Positions 44,801-52,794 of a DNA stretch of 64,000 nt are shown here, one piece after another. Within the stretch, counting starts at the first letter, position 1. Each line of letters begins with the position of its first letter. This DNA is from Zetaproteobacteria bacterium CG_4_9_14_3_um_filter_49_83. GTDB taxonomy: Bacteria > Pseudomonadota > Zetaproteobacteria > Mariprofundales > Mariprofundaceae. The stretch lies in contig PFXG01000055.1 of assembly GCA_002791545.1 (NCBI GenBank), forward strand, positions 1 to 64,000, in the 5' to 3' direction. Position numbers and translations under genes: made by a program. The notes beneath the pieces are model-generated. The model saw only the letters and a list, made by a program, of their open reading frames with translations, was not told where the DNA came from and did no database searches.

Positions 44801-44901
44801 TGTTCGTTGTACCTGCTGTTTACATGTTGCTGGCCAAGGATCGTACCGCCGAAGTGGTACGCAGCGAGCAGGAATTAAAATTGGCCGAGGAGTTGGTTTG
44901 A
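41824..44901 (+). CDS. RND efflux inner-membrane transporter (HAE1 type)
   Basis: A 1025-residue proton-driven RND transporter, normal length for the hydrophobic/amphiphilic efflux class. N-terminal YTDIFIRRPVLATTISLLLL begins the twelve-helix body with two large periplasmic loops. Proton relay residues are in LVLAIGLVVDDAIIVVENVDRH (helix 4, two Asp). The second half shows VGLVTLMGLISKHGILMVQFANE and the final RLRPILMTTAAMVLGVIPLV. The start overlaps the stop of the adaptor. Substrates are unknown; adjoining TetR suggests drug or organic toxin extrusion. Confidence 0.93.
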   Translation: MRYTDIFIRRPVLATTISLLLLVLGLQAMMNMPIRQYPETQNAVVTVSTAYYGADADTISGFITQPLETAIAQADGIDYLSSVSVSSASTITATLRLNHDSNRALTDISAKVNAVLNQLPPEAQQPVIKVQVGETIASMYMGFFSDVLPGNNVTDYLLRVVKPQLDGIEGVQRADIIGARQFALRAWLDPARMAAYGLSASDVHAALAANNYLAALGSSKGQMVSVELNAATSLHSVEEFKQLAIRESNGAIVRLEDVANVVLGAEDYNLTTAFDGEKSVFIGVKVAPDANVLEVIDRVRKAFPNIVDQMPNGLSGKIVYDGTKFIQSSIDEVIKTLVEALLIVSLVVFIFLGNWRAVIVPLVAIPLSLIGAFFMMQSLDYSINLLTLLSLVLAIGLVVDDAIIVVENVDRHMHHEGKSPFEAAVMAARELGGPIIAMTVVLIAAYVPIGFQGGLTGALFSEFAFTLAGAVTISGIVALTLSPMMTSRLFKPKQQESKLVAFIDRQFSRLHQAYQRRLTGTLSTWPVMVVMGCLLLVGVVYLFATSKSELAPQEDQGIVLAHVAGAPNATAQQMGVYADQAFELARDLPEYDQMFQLTGMPTINQGIGGVLFKPWDERTRSAAELQHVLQQKWNTIAGAHVAAFQFPALPGSGGLPLQFIIKTTESFENLNAIVGKVLAKAQASGMFFYIDSDLKIDKPQSTLVVDRDMATSLGLSQMDVGAALGAALGGGYVNYFSMGGRSYRVMPQVGQEYRLNPEQVLDYYIRTAKGDMIQASTFASITYEVVPESINRFQQLNSATIMGVYAPGVSQQQVLDFMVNTLKDEAPSGYSADYAGPSRQYMQESGGFVFTMLFAIVIVFLALSIQFNSFRDPLVILVSVPLALLGALLFINVGLASINIYTQVGLVTLMGLISKHGILMVQFANELQLAGRSKLDAIIEASAVRLRPILMTTAAMVLGVIPLVMASGAGAAGRYSMGLVICTGLSIGTLFTLFVVPAVYMLLAKDRTAEVVRSEQELKLAEELV

Positions 44902-45023
44902 TGGGTTGCCGAAGTGTCGGAATATCGCTTTGAGGCGGTAACATTTCACCTTCAGTGCTTGATGAGGAACATAGATTTCCGCGCTCGTTAAAGGGGTTGC
45001 CCGGGTTAAATAAGGAGATCGAA

Positions 45024-45218
45024 ATGTTTCGCAAATTGATCATTAAACTGATGCTGTTGGCTTTCGTGTTCGGAGTGAGCATAACTCCGGCGATGGCACT
45101 GGCAATGATATCAAGGCACCTCAAAACGAGGTGCCTTTTTTTTGCCCTCGGGTTAAGGCCGTCACAATTTCTACATGTTATGTACCTTAGCAATACGATT
45201 CATATACTTCCGGAATAA
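45024..45218 (+). CDS. Small secreted-type peptide or truncated gene interrupted by a terminator
   Basis: A frame of 64 codons with a good ribosome-binding site (AAGGAG, 6 bases before ATG) and a clear signal peptide (MFRKLIIKLMLLAFVFGVSI, then TPAMA). Thirteen codons after the AMA cleavage site the sequence becomes a strong terminator (45113-45143), so the later codons (HLKTRCLFFALG) are the hairpin read as protein. A very short secreted peptide or the leftover 5' end of a deleted gene are both possible. Confidence 0.4.
   Translation: MFRKLIIKLMLLAFVFGVSITPAMALAMISRHLKTRCLFFALGLRPSQFLHVMYLSNTIHILPE
45113..45143 (+). terminator. Strong rho-independent terminator
   Basis: AAGGCACCTC and GAGGTGCCTT form a 10-bp perfect stem with loop AAAAC and eight T. 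It probably ends the efflux operon transcript, together with the short reading frame before it. Confidence 0.9.
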
Positions 45219-45329
45219 TTCGGGGTCAGGGAGACGTTGCAGCTATCTGATGCCTGTGAAAGTTGCAATGTACTGCGCTTATTGCTCTTTTAATTGAAAT
45301 CAAAGTGAATGGCAGACGGGAGTTGGAAA

Positions 45330-45752
45330 TTGAAATATCTATACATGACAGCCGTACTTTTGCTGGCAACAGGCTGTGCCTCTCTGAGCGATATGACGAA
45401 GCTCAATAAAAAAGTAAATGAAGATTCTACCAGGGTCGAACAGATGGTGAGCGCATTTACAGCGACAGAAGCAGAGCGCCAGAAAGTTATTGCGGATATG
45501 ACCAGGCTGGAACTTAAAGGTATCGACAGCGGAAAAGCTCATGACAAGCTGGAAGCGAAATTGAAAAAGGTTGAGGATGATCAGCTATCATACGGGCGCA
45601 AGCTGGTTGAACTTGATAAGCAGGGTAAGGTCAATAATAAGAGGTATGAGAAAATTCAACCGCTGGTTGAACATCTGATACAGGACAAAATCAATCAGGC
45701 GAAAGTGATTGACGATTATAATAGTCAATGGGACAAGATCGAGGCGAAATAA
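45330..45752 (+). CDS. Coiled-coil lipoprotein of unknown function
   Basis: A 140-residue protein with a lipoprotein signal: MKYLYMTAVLLLATGC with the lipobox Cys, from a TTG at 45330 that has GGGAG 7 bases upstream. An ATG at 45309 would give seven extra residues before the signal. The mature part (SLSDMTKLNKKVNEDSTRV, LEAKLKKVEDDQLSYGRKLV) is a continuous charged coiled coil. I do not recognise a family. The next gene starts one base after its stop, so the two probably work together in the envelope. Confidence 0.65.
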   Translation: MKYLYMTAVLLLATGCASLSDMTKLNKKVNEDSTRVEQMVSAFTATEAERQKVIADMTRLELKGIDSGKAHDKLEAKLKKVEDDQLSYGRKLVELDKQGKVNNKRYEKIQPLVEHLIQDKINQAKVIDDYNSQWDKIEAK

Positions 45753-45753
45753 T

Positions 45754-46044
45754 ATGGATAAGCTCAGTGCAGGATTGATCATCGTTAACATAGCCATTGG
45801 CAGCTATCTGTTTGCCGTGAACAGCGGAATGAATGAACAAGAAGCCGCTATGGCACAAATCAGAACTGATGTTGCCAACTTATCCAAACAGCTAAGCGAG
45901 CTGGAAAAAAAAGAGGATGACAGACATTTGGGTACAGGCAGGAACCTTGAAACAATCGTGCAGGAGCATGAACAGAAACTTCAGTTAATTCATGGTACGC
46001 TGAATAAGCTATACCCCAAACTCAACGGCATCAGACTGAATTAA
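45754..46044 (+). CDS. Small membrane-anchored coiled-coil protein
   Basis: A 96-residue protein with a single N-terminal membrane segment (AGLIIVNIAIGSYLFAVN) and a helical, charged remainder (QIRTDVANLSKQLSELEKKE, IVQEHEQKLQLIHGTLNKL) likely forming a coiled coil. It begins directly after the lipoprotein gene. Paired coiled-coil proteins, one outer-membrane lipoprotein and one inner-membrane anchored, could span the periplasm; this is inference. Confidence 0.6.
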   Translation: MDKLSAGLIIVNIAIGSYLFAVNSGMNEQEAAMAQIRTDVANLSKQLSELEKKEDDRHLGTGRNLETIVQEHEQKLQLIHGTLNKLYPKLNGIRLN

Positions 46045-46128
46045 TTGTTCGCGAATTCTTGCTGATATAAAAGGGCTGGCTCAATATTAGGGAATGAATT
46101 TTGGGAGATGCCGGGTTGACCGTAAGGT

Positions 46129-46437
46129 TTAACTAATCATTTCTCTGGATTTGTTGGCATCACACCTGGCAGATAACCACCAGTAGGAAAAGCCACCGAT
46201 AACCGACGCCAAGAGCGGCGTTATAATGGGCTCAGCCATAGTGCCAAGCGGCAGTATTTCGAATAACTTTATGGTGCCGATGATACTCAGAACTTCCAGT
46301 GACCATGAGACAAGTAATAAATGCCAATACGCAGGCTTGCCGTCCGATCTTCTCTTGCCTGCAAGTGTTGCTGGAAGCATGAATACACAGCCCCAGGCCA
46401 CATTTATCACCAGTAAGAACATGCCCAGTTCCACCAT
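46129..46437 (-). CDS. Small integral membrane protein, unknown function
   Basis: A 102-residue hydrophobic protein with about three membrane segments (MFLLVINVAWGCVFML, WHLLLVSWSLEVLSIIGTI, PLLASVIGGFSYWWL) and a charged tail ARCDANKSREMIS. I do not recognise it. The ATG at 46437 has only a weak ribosome-binding site; a TTG at 46452 is in frame. It stands alone between the coiled-coil pair and a hybrid kinase. The 280 bases beyond it (46440-46720) hold nothing I can identify. Confidence 0.5.
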   Translation of the reverse strand: MVELGMFLLVINVAWGCVFMLPATLAGKRRSDGKPAYWHLLLVSWSLEVLSIIGTIKLFEILPLGTMAEPIITPLLASVIGGFSYWWLSARCDANKSREMIS

Positions 46438-46721
46438 AGTGCTTAGCACCAAAATTTATCTGCCCTTGATGGGGGCAGGCAGCTCAAATCGATTTTCAAT
46501 CGACACGGAAATGAGGGGTCTTGTTTCGCGGATCATCAGTTAGTTCGAATGTAATTCATAGGGGTGGTTGTTCCACGAAATAATTGCCAATTCTGTTAAA
46601 TTCAAGCACTTTATGCAGAGAAATTATATTAAGGGAGAGGGGTAAAGTGCGCGAAACAAGATCCCTATTGCATTACTTCCGAGGCACTCAAAAATCTTCG
46701 CCAATCGGAACTTCATTGATT

Positions 46722-48488
46722 TCATTGCTCTGTTAGCAGAAGTTTTTTGAGCGTCTGAATGATGTTTTGGCGAGAAAGCGGTTTGAGAAGGAACTCCGCC
46801 CCTTCGTTTTGTGCTAAGCGAGAGTTTGCATTGGCTTCATTGTATCGGGAAATAAGAATGACTTTAATCTGTGGCTGTTGCTGACGAATGAGATGTAAGA
46901 CTTCTATGCCTGTCAGTTTAAACAATGAAATATTAAGTATGACTAAAGAGATGTATTGCGGCATTTGAAACAGATCAACAGCTTTCTGACCATCAGTTAC
47001 GCTTATAACATCCAGCCCCAGGTCTTGCAGTAAAGCAGATATTTCACGCAAGCTGGCAGGGTCATCATCAGCAAGCAGTACACGAGCTACGCCGGAGAAA
47101 TCAGGAACGGGCTCAACAGACGGTTGGAGCTGCTGGCAAGGAAATAAAATGCTCATGGTAATGCTATCACCGGGGTGATTTTCAACGCCAATCATGCCGC
47201 CAAGACTACGTGCAATACCAAGGCAGGCACTGAGCCCCAATCCTCTACCGGTAAAGCGTGTTGAATAAAAAGGCTCAAAAATATGTTCTACTATGGCTGG
47301 GTCAATGCCTCCACCATTATCGGTAACCGAGATACATTGATATTCTTCACTGTGCTTTGTGCCATGAACAGCCTGGTAGCCCACGCACTGGCTTGCCTGA
47401 TGCTCATTGAGTTGCTTTATTCCGGTTTCAATCCGGATATAACCATCTGCTTTGTCACCAATGGCCTCACTGGCATTGATAATAAGATTCATAATCATTT
47501 GTTGCAGTTGGCTGGCATCGGCCTGGATCAGGGGAAGGTCATCGGTAAGTTTTAATAACAACTGTGATCTGGCCGGTTTGGAAGAATGAATCAAAGACTC
47601 TATGCCGCGAATGATTTTAGAAAGGTCGCACTTCTGTACAACAAATTGCCCCTTGCCTGCATAGGCCAGCATCTGTTTGCACAGCTCGGCTGCGTGAAAG
47701 GATGAGTGTTCGATTTGCGACAAGCGCTCAAAAGCCAGAGAGTTTTTTTCTATATGTATTTTTGCCAGTGAGGCATTACCCATGATGGCAGCGAGAATAT
47801 TGTTGAAATCATGCGCAACGCCACCTGCCAATACCCCTAACGATTCCAGTCTCTGGGCATGTTCCAGGTGCAGGCGCATGGTTCGACGTTCCTCTGCCAG
47901 TCGCTTGCGTTCGCTAATATCACGAAGGATTCCAACAAACAGGTGGCTTTTGCCGGTTTTTATAACGGCAACCTGTAATTCAATGGAGATGGCCTGGCCA
48001 TTTTTCACGCGCCCTTCAACTTCGCGCAGATGACCAATGATCCGTTGTTCGCCTGTTTTTAAATACCTTGTCAGATAACCATCGTGTTCTTCCTTATAGG
48101 GAGAAGGCATCAGGCAGGAGATATTTTGACCGATTAATTCATCAGAATTGTAAGCAAACATGGTCAGGGTTGCATGATTTGCCTCTCGAATAATACCTTT
48201 ATCATCGATGGTAATCATACCATCGGGAATATTGGAGGTGATTGAGCGAAGGCGGCTTTCACTTTCCTCAAAGGCAGCATTCTGATCGATCAGCGGACGA
48301 ATTAACAAAAAGAAAATGGCAGGAACAAGCAGGGCAATCAGACTAAAAGCATCAATAAAATCGGTGTACCATACGGAAAGATCCAGCGTTCTTAACATGA
48401 ACATCACCAGGAGCTCTGCAACAAAAACAATACATACGATAATGAGAAATAATCGCAACGGAGATTTCAGGTAGTGGTGACGTTTCAT
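46722..48488 (-). CDS. PAS-domain hybrid histidine kinase with a receiver lacking the phosphoacceptor Asp
   Basis: A 588-residue sensor kinase. Two membrane helices (FLIIVCIVFVAELLVMFML; FSLIALLVPAIFFLLI) precede a PAS domain (SNIPDGMITIDDKGIIREAN) and a PAC segment. The kinase core follows: H-box GGVAHDFNNILAAI, N-box MIMNLIINASEAIG, G1 VTDNGGGIDP, G2 GRGLGLSACLGI. A C-terminal receiver starts VLLADDDPASLRE, but its acceptor position reads LVILNISLFKLTG: Asn (codon 46932-46934) replaces Asp, so it should not be phosphorylated there. KP is retained. No output regulator is adjacent. The start is uncertain (ATG 48488 or 48506). Confidence 0.85.
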   Translation of the reverse strand: MKRHHYLKSPLRLFLIIVCIVFVAELLVMFMLRTLDLSVWYTDFIDAFSLIALLVPAIFFLLIRPLIDQNAAFEESESRLRSITSNIPDGMITIDDKGIIREANHATLTMFAYNSDELIGQNISCLMPSPYKEEHDGYLTRYLKTGEQRIIGHLREVEGRVKNGQAISIELQVAVIKTGKSHLFVGILRDISERKRLAEERRTMRLHLEHAQRLESLGVLAGGVAHDFNNILAAIMGNASLAKIHIEKNSLAFERLSQIEHSSFHAAELCKQMLAYAGKGQFVVQKCDLSKIIRGIESLIHSSKPARSQLLLKLTDDLPLIQADASQLQQMIMNLIINASEAIGDKADGYIRIETGIKQLNEHQASQCVGYQAVHGTKHSEEYQCISVTDNGGGIDPAIVEHIFEPFYSTRFTGRGLGLSACLGIARSLGGMIGVENHPGDSITMSILFPCQQLQPSVEPVPDFSGVARVLLADDDPASLREISALLQDLGLDVISVTDGQKAVDLFQMPQYISLVILNISLFKLTGIEVLHLIRQQQPQIKVILISRYNEANANSRLAQNEGAEFLLKPLSRQNIIQTLKKLLLTEQ

Positions 48489-48654
48489 GGTGCGATCATT
48501 AACCATGCAAACAGATAAGACAAGGAGACGATGTAGGCGAAGCAACAGTGCCGTAACGCTATAGCTTGAAGGGGAGCTACGTTCTTTTAATCTGGGTTAT
48601 GGGCTAAAACTGGCTAAAACCGGATTTCGTTCACCATTACAGCGTTTTGTTTGA

Positions 48655-51600
48655 TCATTCCCCGCTATCCGGCGGTATGCTTTTTTCATGAGCTAAAAAT
48701 TTGCGCACCTCACGTGTCATGTATGTGAAGTTGATTTCATGTGTGCCATCTTCATGGCATTTGATAACCTTGGCATAAACGTAGGCACCATCCGGCACCT
48801 GATTTGAACTCAGTGAAATCTTCAGATTGGAGCGCAGCTCTAGTGCTATCGGCGAAACAAGGACCCCGAATTTTTCTGACAGAGAAACAATTTCTCCCGC
48901 GTGCATCTCACCGGAAGATGTTTTGCCCTCAACCTTCTCGAAACTCAAAGGCAGCGGCGCATGCAGGCACTGGTATACGATTTTCGTTTCAGGCAGGTAC
49001 AGCTTGTAGTCGCCACCGATACCGGTGATTTCATGCATGACGACCGGCTCTTTGATGCCCTTGAAGTTGGTGGAAAATTCTGCCGCCACTTTCACATCCG
49101 AGGTGGCGGCATCCAGTGTGGATTGCGTGGCAAGCACCTGGCCGCCAACTGTGAATGATTCAACTCTGGCGGCCATGTTCACATTACTACCCACGACGGC
49201 GTATTTGGAGCGCATAGCCGAGCCGACGTTACCGGCGATCACGTGACCGGTGTTGATGCCGATACCCATGTCCAGTTCCGGATAGCCGCGCGCCTTGATG
49301 CGTGCATTGACCCCATCCATGGCCAGTTGCATTTCCATGGCGCAGGCAATGGCGTGATCGACATCGTCCGGACGCACGGTGGGTGCACCGAATACGATGA
49401 GAATGCCGTCGCCCATAAATTCGTTGATGGAACCGGAATACTTGAAAACAATACGTGTCATTTCTTCCAGATAGATATTCAGCATGTCGACAACGGCTTC
49501 CGGCGACAGTGATTCGGAAATAGCGGAAAAGCCGCGCAAATCAGAGAATACGATCGTCACTGGCAGACTCTGACCGCCCATGTTCAGACCATCGGGAGTC
49601 TCCAGAATGTTTTCCACAACTTCATCGGACATGTAACGCCCGAAAGTCTTTCTGATGAACGTGTTTTTGACTTCCAGCTCACCCAGCGCATCGCTGAGAT
49701 CAGCCGTGCGCTCTTTGACCTTCAGCTCCAGGGTTCTGTTCAGTTCTTCAAGGTTTGCCCGTTGCTGATTGAGCTGATTTATGGCGGAGAGGAAACCTGA
49801 AATCGCCATGAAGGTGTATGCATCCTCTTTATCCAGCGGCGGGTTGAATGGTTTGACTTCTTTCAGGCGTCCGGAAACCAGCAGTCCGATAGTCTTGCCT
49901 TCCTGACGAATCGGCACGGCAACGAAGAACGGGATCGGTATGAAGTTCCTTGCACGAATCACCGCTTCATCTTTACTGGTCCGACGGTTGGCCAGCAGGA
50001 AGCCTCCCTCTATCCAGTTCTCTTCGTGGGGCATCTCGACATCCTCGATGTCGTAGGCCTCCATTTCGGTAAAACCGCTCCAGAAGGCCGGGCGGAAAAT
50101 GCCATCGTGATCAAACAGCACCATCGACTTGTCCATTTTCAGCGTTTCGTTAATGGTTTTGATGGTCATGGGACAAAGCTCATCAATGGTCTGTTGGCTT
50201 TGCAGTCGGGATTGCAACTCGGAAAGAATAGCGAAGCCCTGTTTCTTGATGCGCAACTCGTTGTTGACCATCGACAGGGTGGAATCCTTTTTCACATTCT
50301 GTCCGGCCAGTTCATCGGCCAGCGAACCGTAGTATTCGCTGGAGCGTTTCAGAGTTTCGACTTCCGACCTTGCTTCACGGATGCATTCACGGATTTCGGA
50401 AATGTCCATATCTTGCAGCAGATCAATTTCAACCTCATGGACAGATTGCTGAGCGTTGCCATCTGCGTTCAAGGCCGGGTTGCCAGCAAGTTGATGTACA
50501 TCGGCGTGAGCGCTTAAGCTGCTGAGCTGTTCGAGCTGTTGGCGTTGCCTGTTCAGCTGGTTGGTGGCGGAAAGGAAGGCGGCGGTGGTGATCAGGGTGC
50601 TGGCGTCTTCTTCATCCAGAGGCGGGTAAAACGGCATGACCTCCTTCATGCGCCCGCAAAGCATCAGGCCGATGATGCTGCCCGCTTCACGGATGGTTAC
50701 GCAAACAAAGTAGGGCAGGCGGGTCATATTACGAATTTGCTGTACTTCAAGCAGATTGCGGGAACTACGGTTGCCAAGCAGGAAGCCGCGCTGCATCCAG
50801 TCGGCCTCTTTTGACAGATGGATGTGTTCAAGACTGAATACATCGGCCTCGGCATATCCACTCCAGTAGGCGGGGCAGAAGGCACCGCCCTTTTCCAGTA
50901 AAACCATGGTCTTATCCATGTTCAGGGCCGTGTTGATCTGTTGAATCGTGGTCCGACACAGCTGTTCGAAGGACAGAGCCTGTTCGAAGCAATCGTGCAG
51001 TTTAGCGAGGAGGGCAAAGCCCTGTTCCTTGGTGCGCAGCCGGTGGTTCAGGGCAGACAGATGGGAGTCCATCTTGAGGTTTTTACAGGCCAGTTCGTCA
51101 GAAAGTCCGGCATAATAATCGCTTTCGCTCTGCAGTGCCTGAATGCGCTCTTCAGAATCATGGATGCACGCATCCAGTTCGTCGGCGCTGAGTTCGCTAT
51201 CTGCGGTGGCTGCGGCAGAGATGGAAGGTGTGGAGCCATTTGTATGCGGTGCTGCTGCCGGGTCGCCCTCGCTGACAATGGCCAGCACGCCTGTCCAGTC
51301 CAGCGCCATCGGCTCACCGGCCACTGCGCCGATTTCCACGCCAGCGTATAAGCCAAGCAATGGAATATCACCCAGCGCCCGCTGTACGCCCACCGCATCT
51401 TCGTTATCAAAGCCTGAATAGGTGGCCGCGCGACCGGCGCAATCAATATATATGGCGAACACAGGTTTGCGGCCCTGGATGCTATTGAGCAGCTCCTCGA
51501 CCTTGCCTTCGATGTAAGTGTAGTTCACTTCGCGGCGCATCAACTGGATATCCGAGCCGGGAACGAGATCAGGTTCGAACATCACCAGCCCTTTGCGATC

Positions 51601-52485
51601 CGGGTCTACGCCCATACAAAGCCTGTTGGCATAGTCGCTTTCTTTAAAAGCACCGAATTTTTCTCCCCGGTTGACCCCGAGGGTGATGAAAAAGCTGTAA
51701 TCGCGCCAGGTTTTGCCGGAATCAGGGCCGAGTAATTCACTGATCTTATCGAGAGCCGGAATGCCATCGATTTCAAGCACGACGTTTCCATCCGATTTTG
51801 TGACCTGATGATATTTGCTTGCCGGGCGGCAACCGTGCATGACGGCCGAGTCGATACGCAGGGAGCCGGACAGAGCGAGCACGATAGCTGCCTGCTGGTG
51901 AAGGCGGCCACCGCACCACTGGAATGTTTCCCGGCACTGCATATCGCCAACCAGGCCTGCACCGACCAGATTCGGTGGCCAGTTATGTATACCCTGCTTG
52001 ATGCCTTCCAGGACATAGGTGGCCATGTTCATTTTGAAGCGCCCGGAAAGACGGTTTACCGCATCATACAACAGCAGCAGTGATGGTTCCTCGGTATCGA
52101 AGGTGTGGTTGCTGATGCTTTCAGCGAGTTTTTCACCGACGCTGACTTCATTGTTAGCCAGCCCGCCTTCGGAGAAAATATCGAATACCGCTTTGGCGGA
52201 AGGTGAGAGCAACAGGATGCCGACCTGAAATCCATCGTAGGCAAGCTTGTCGTTGGTAATCACACCTACGCCATAGCCACCAATCAGTTCGCAGTCGCGT
52301 CCGATGACACTCTGAACACCTTCTTGCAGGTGCATCGGGTCGTGTCGGGAGGTGGAAAACAGGATGGCCAGCTTCCAGCCGCTGTGGTTTCCTACAGCCG
52401 ATGAAGCCTGCTTGGCCGCTTCAAAGCCGGCTTGAAAGGAGTCTTCGAGTTCGCTGAAGCCAACGGTTGCAATACTAGCGCTCAT
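48655..52485 (-). CDS. FIST - GAF - GAF - class III nucleotide cyclase - PilZ-like multidomain sensor
   Basis: A 1276-residue soluble protein. Residues up to about 400 are a FIST sensor (ELIGGYGVGVITNDK, HGCRPASKYHQVTKSDGNVV, ALGDIPLLGLYAGVEIG). Two similar units of about 210 residues follow, each a linker helix plus GAF-like domain (KEQGFALLAKLHDCFEQ...YWSGYAEAD; KKQGFAILSELQSRLQS...FWSGFTEME), then a coiled coil and a class III cyclase with metal Asp in VFSDLRGFS and EFMGDGILIVFGAP. The substrate-selecting Lys is Glu1022 and the second position is Ala1096 (KYAVVGSNVNMAARVE). The last 90 residues look PilZ-like. So the product, cAMP or cGMP, is undecided. ATG at 52485 with AGGTG upstream. 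Confidence 0.85.
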   Translation of the reverse strand: MSASIATVGFSELEDSFQAGFEAAKQASSAVGNHSGWKLAILFSTSRHDPMHLQEGVQSVIGRDCELIGGYGVGVITNDKLAYDGFQVGILLLSPSAKAVFDIFSEGGLANNEVSVGEKLAESISNHTFDTEEPSLLLLYDAVNRLSGRFKMNMATYVLEGIKQGIHNWPPNLVGAGLVGDMQCRETFQWCGGRLHQQAAIVLALSGSLRIDSAVMHGCRPASKYHQVTKSDGNVVLEIDGIPALDKISELLGPDSGKTWRDYSFFITLGVNRGEKFGAFKESDYANRLCMGVDPDRKGLVMFEPDLVPGSDIQLMRREVNYTYIEGKVEELLNSIQGRKPVFAIYIDCAGRAATYSGFDNEDAVGVQRALGDIPLLGLYAGVEIGAVAGEPMALDWTGVLAIVSEGDPAAAPHTNGSTPSISAAATADSELSADELDACIHDSEERIQALQSESDYYAGLSDELACKNLKMDSHLSALNHRLRTKEQGFALLAKLHDCFEQALSFEQLCRTTIQQINTALNMDKTMVLLEKGGAFCPAYWSGYAEADVFSLEHIHLSKEADWMQRGFLLGNRSSRNLLEVQQIRNMTRLPYFVCVTIREAGSIIGLMLCGRMKEVMPFYPPLDEEDASTLITTAAFLSATNQLNRQRQQLEQLSSLSAHADVHQLAGNPALNADGNAQQSVHEVEIDLLQDMDISEIRECIREARSEVETLKRSSEYYGSLADELAGQNVKKDSTLSMVNNELRIKKQGFAILSELQSRLQSQQTIDELCPMTIKTINETLKMDKSMVLFDHDGIFRPAFWSGFTEMEAYDIEDVEMPHEENWIEGGFLLANRRTSKDEAVIRARNFIPIPFFVAVPIRQEGKTIGLLVSGRLKEVKPFNPPLDKEDAYTFMAISGFLSAINQLNQQRANLEELNRTLELKVKERTADLSDALGELEVKNTFIRKTFGRYMSDEVVENILETPDGLNMGGQSLPVTIVFSDLRGFSAISESLSPEAVVDMLNIYLEEMTRIVFKYSGSINEFMGDGILIVFGAPTVRPDDVDHAIACAMEMQLAMDGVNARIKARGYPELDMGIGINTGHVIAGNVGSAMRSKYAVVGSNVNMAARVESFTVGGQVLATQSTLDAATSDVKVAAEFSTNFKGIKEPVVMHEITGIGGDYKLYLPETKIVYQCLHAPLPLSFEKVEGKTSSGEMHAGEIVSLSEKFGVLVSPIALELRSNLKISLSSNQVPDGAYVYAKVIKCHEDGTHEINFTYMTREVRKFLAHEKSIPPDSGE

Positions 52486-52794
52486 GTTGCGAGGCACCTG
52501 TTCGATACTCGAGTGGTGATAATGCCAGTATTGATAAGGTCAGTGGCGATAATGGTCGAGGTTTGTGTAAGTTGTCCGATATTTTCAAGATTAACCCTGT
52601 TGATAAATTCAGACATAAATCCTTCCCTGTATATTACTTTTCTGCCCTGCTGCCTGATTACGAGTCCTATCGCTATTCCCGAAGGATTACAATAGAGGAA
52701 ACGGTTTTGAAAGGGGCGCTAAGGTGCAAGCTTCTGCTTGCTTTGAGTCATCTGACAAAGCAACTTCACTCACATGCTTCAACCCTAAATAAAT

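Noticed and set aside
52498-52794. Possible small gene in the gap between the FIST-cyclase and the flavin oxidoreductase
   Set aside because: The available plus-strand frames have no ribosome-binding site and partly overlap the end of the oxidoreductase. I see nothing supportable in these 297 bases.
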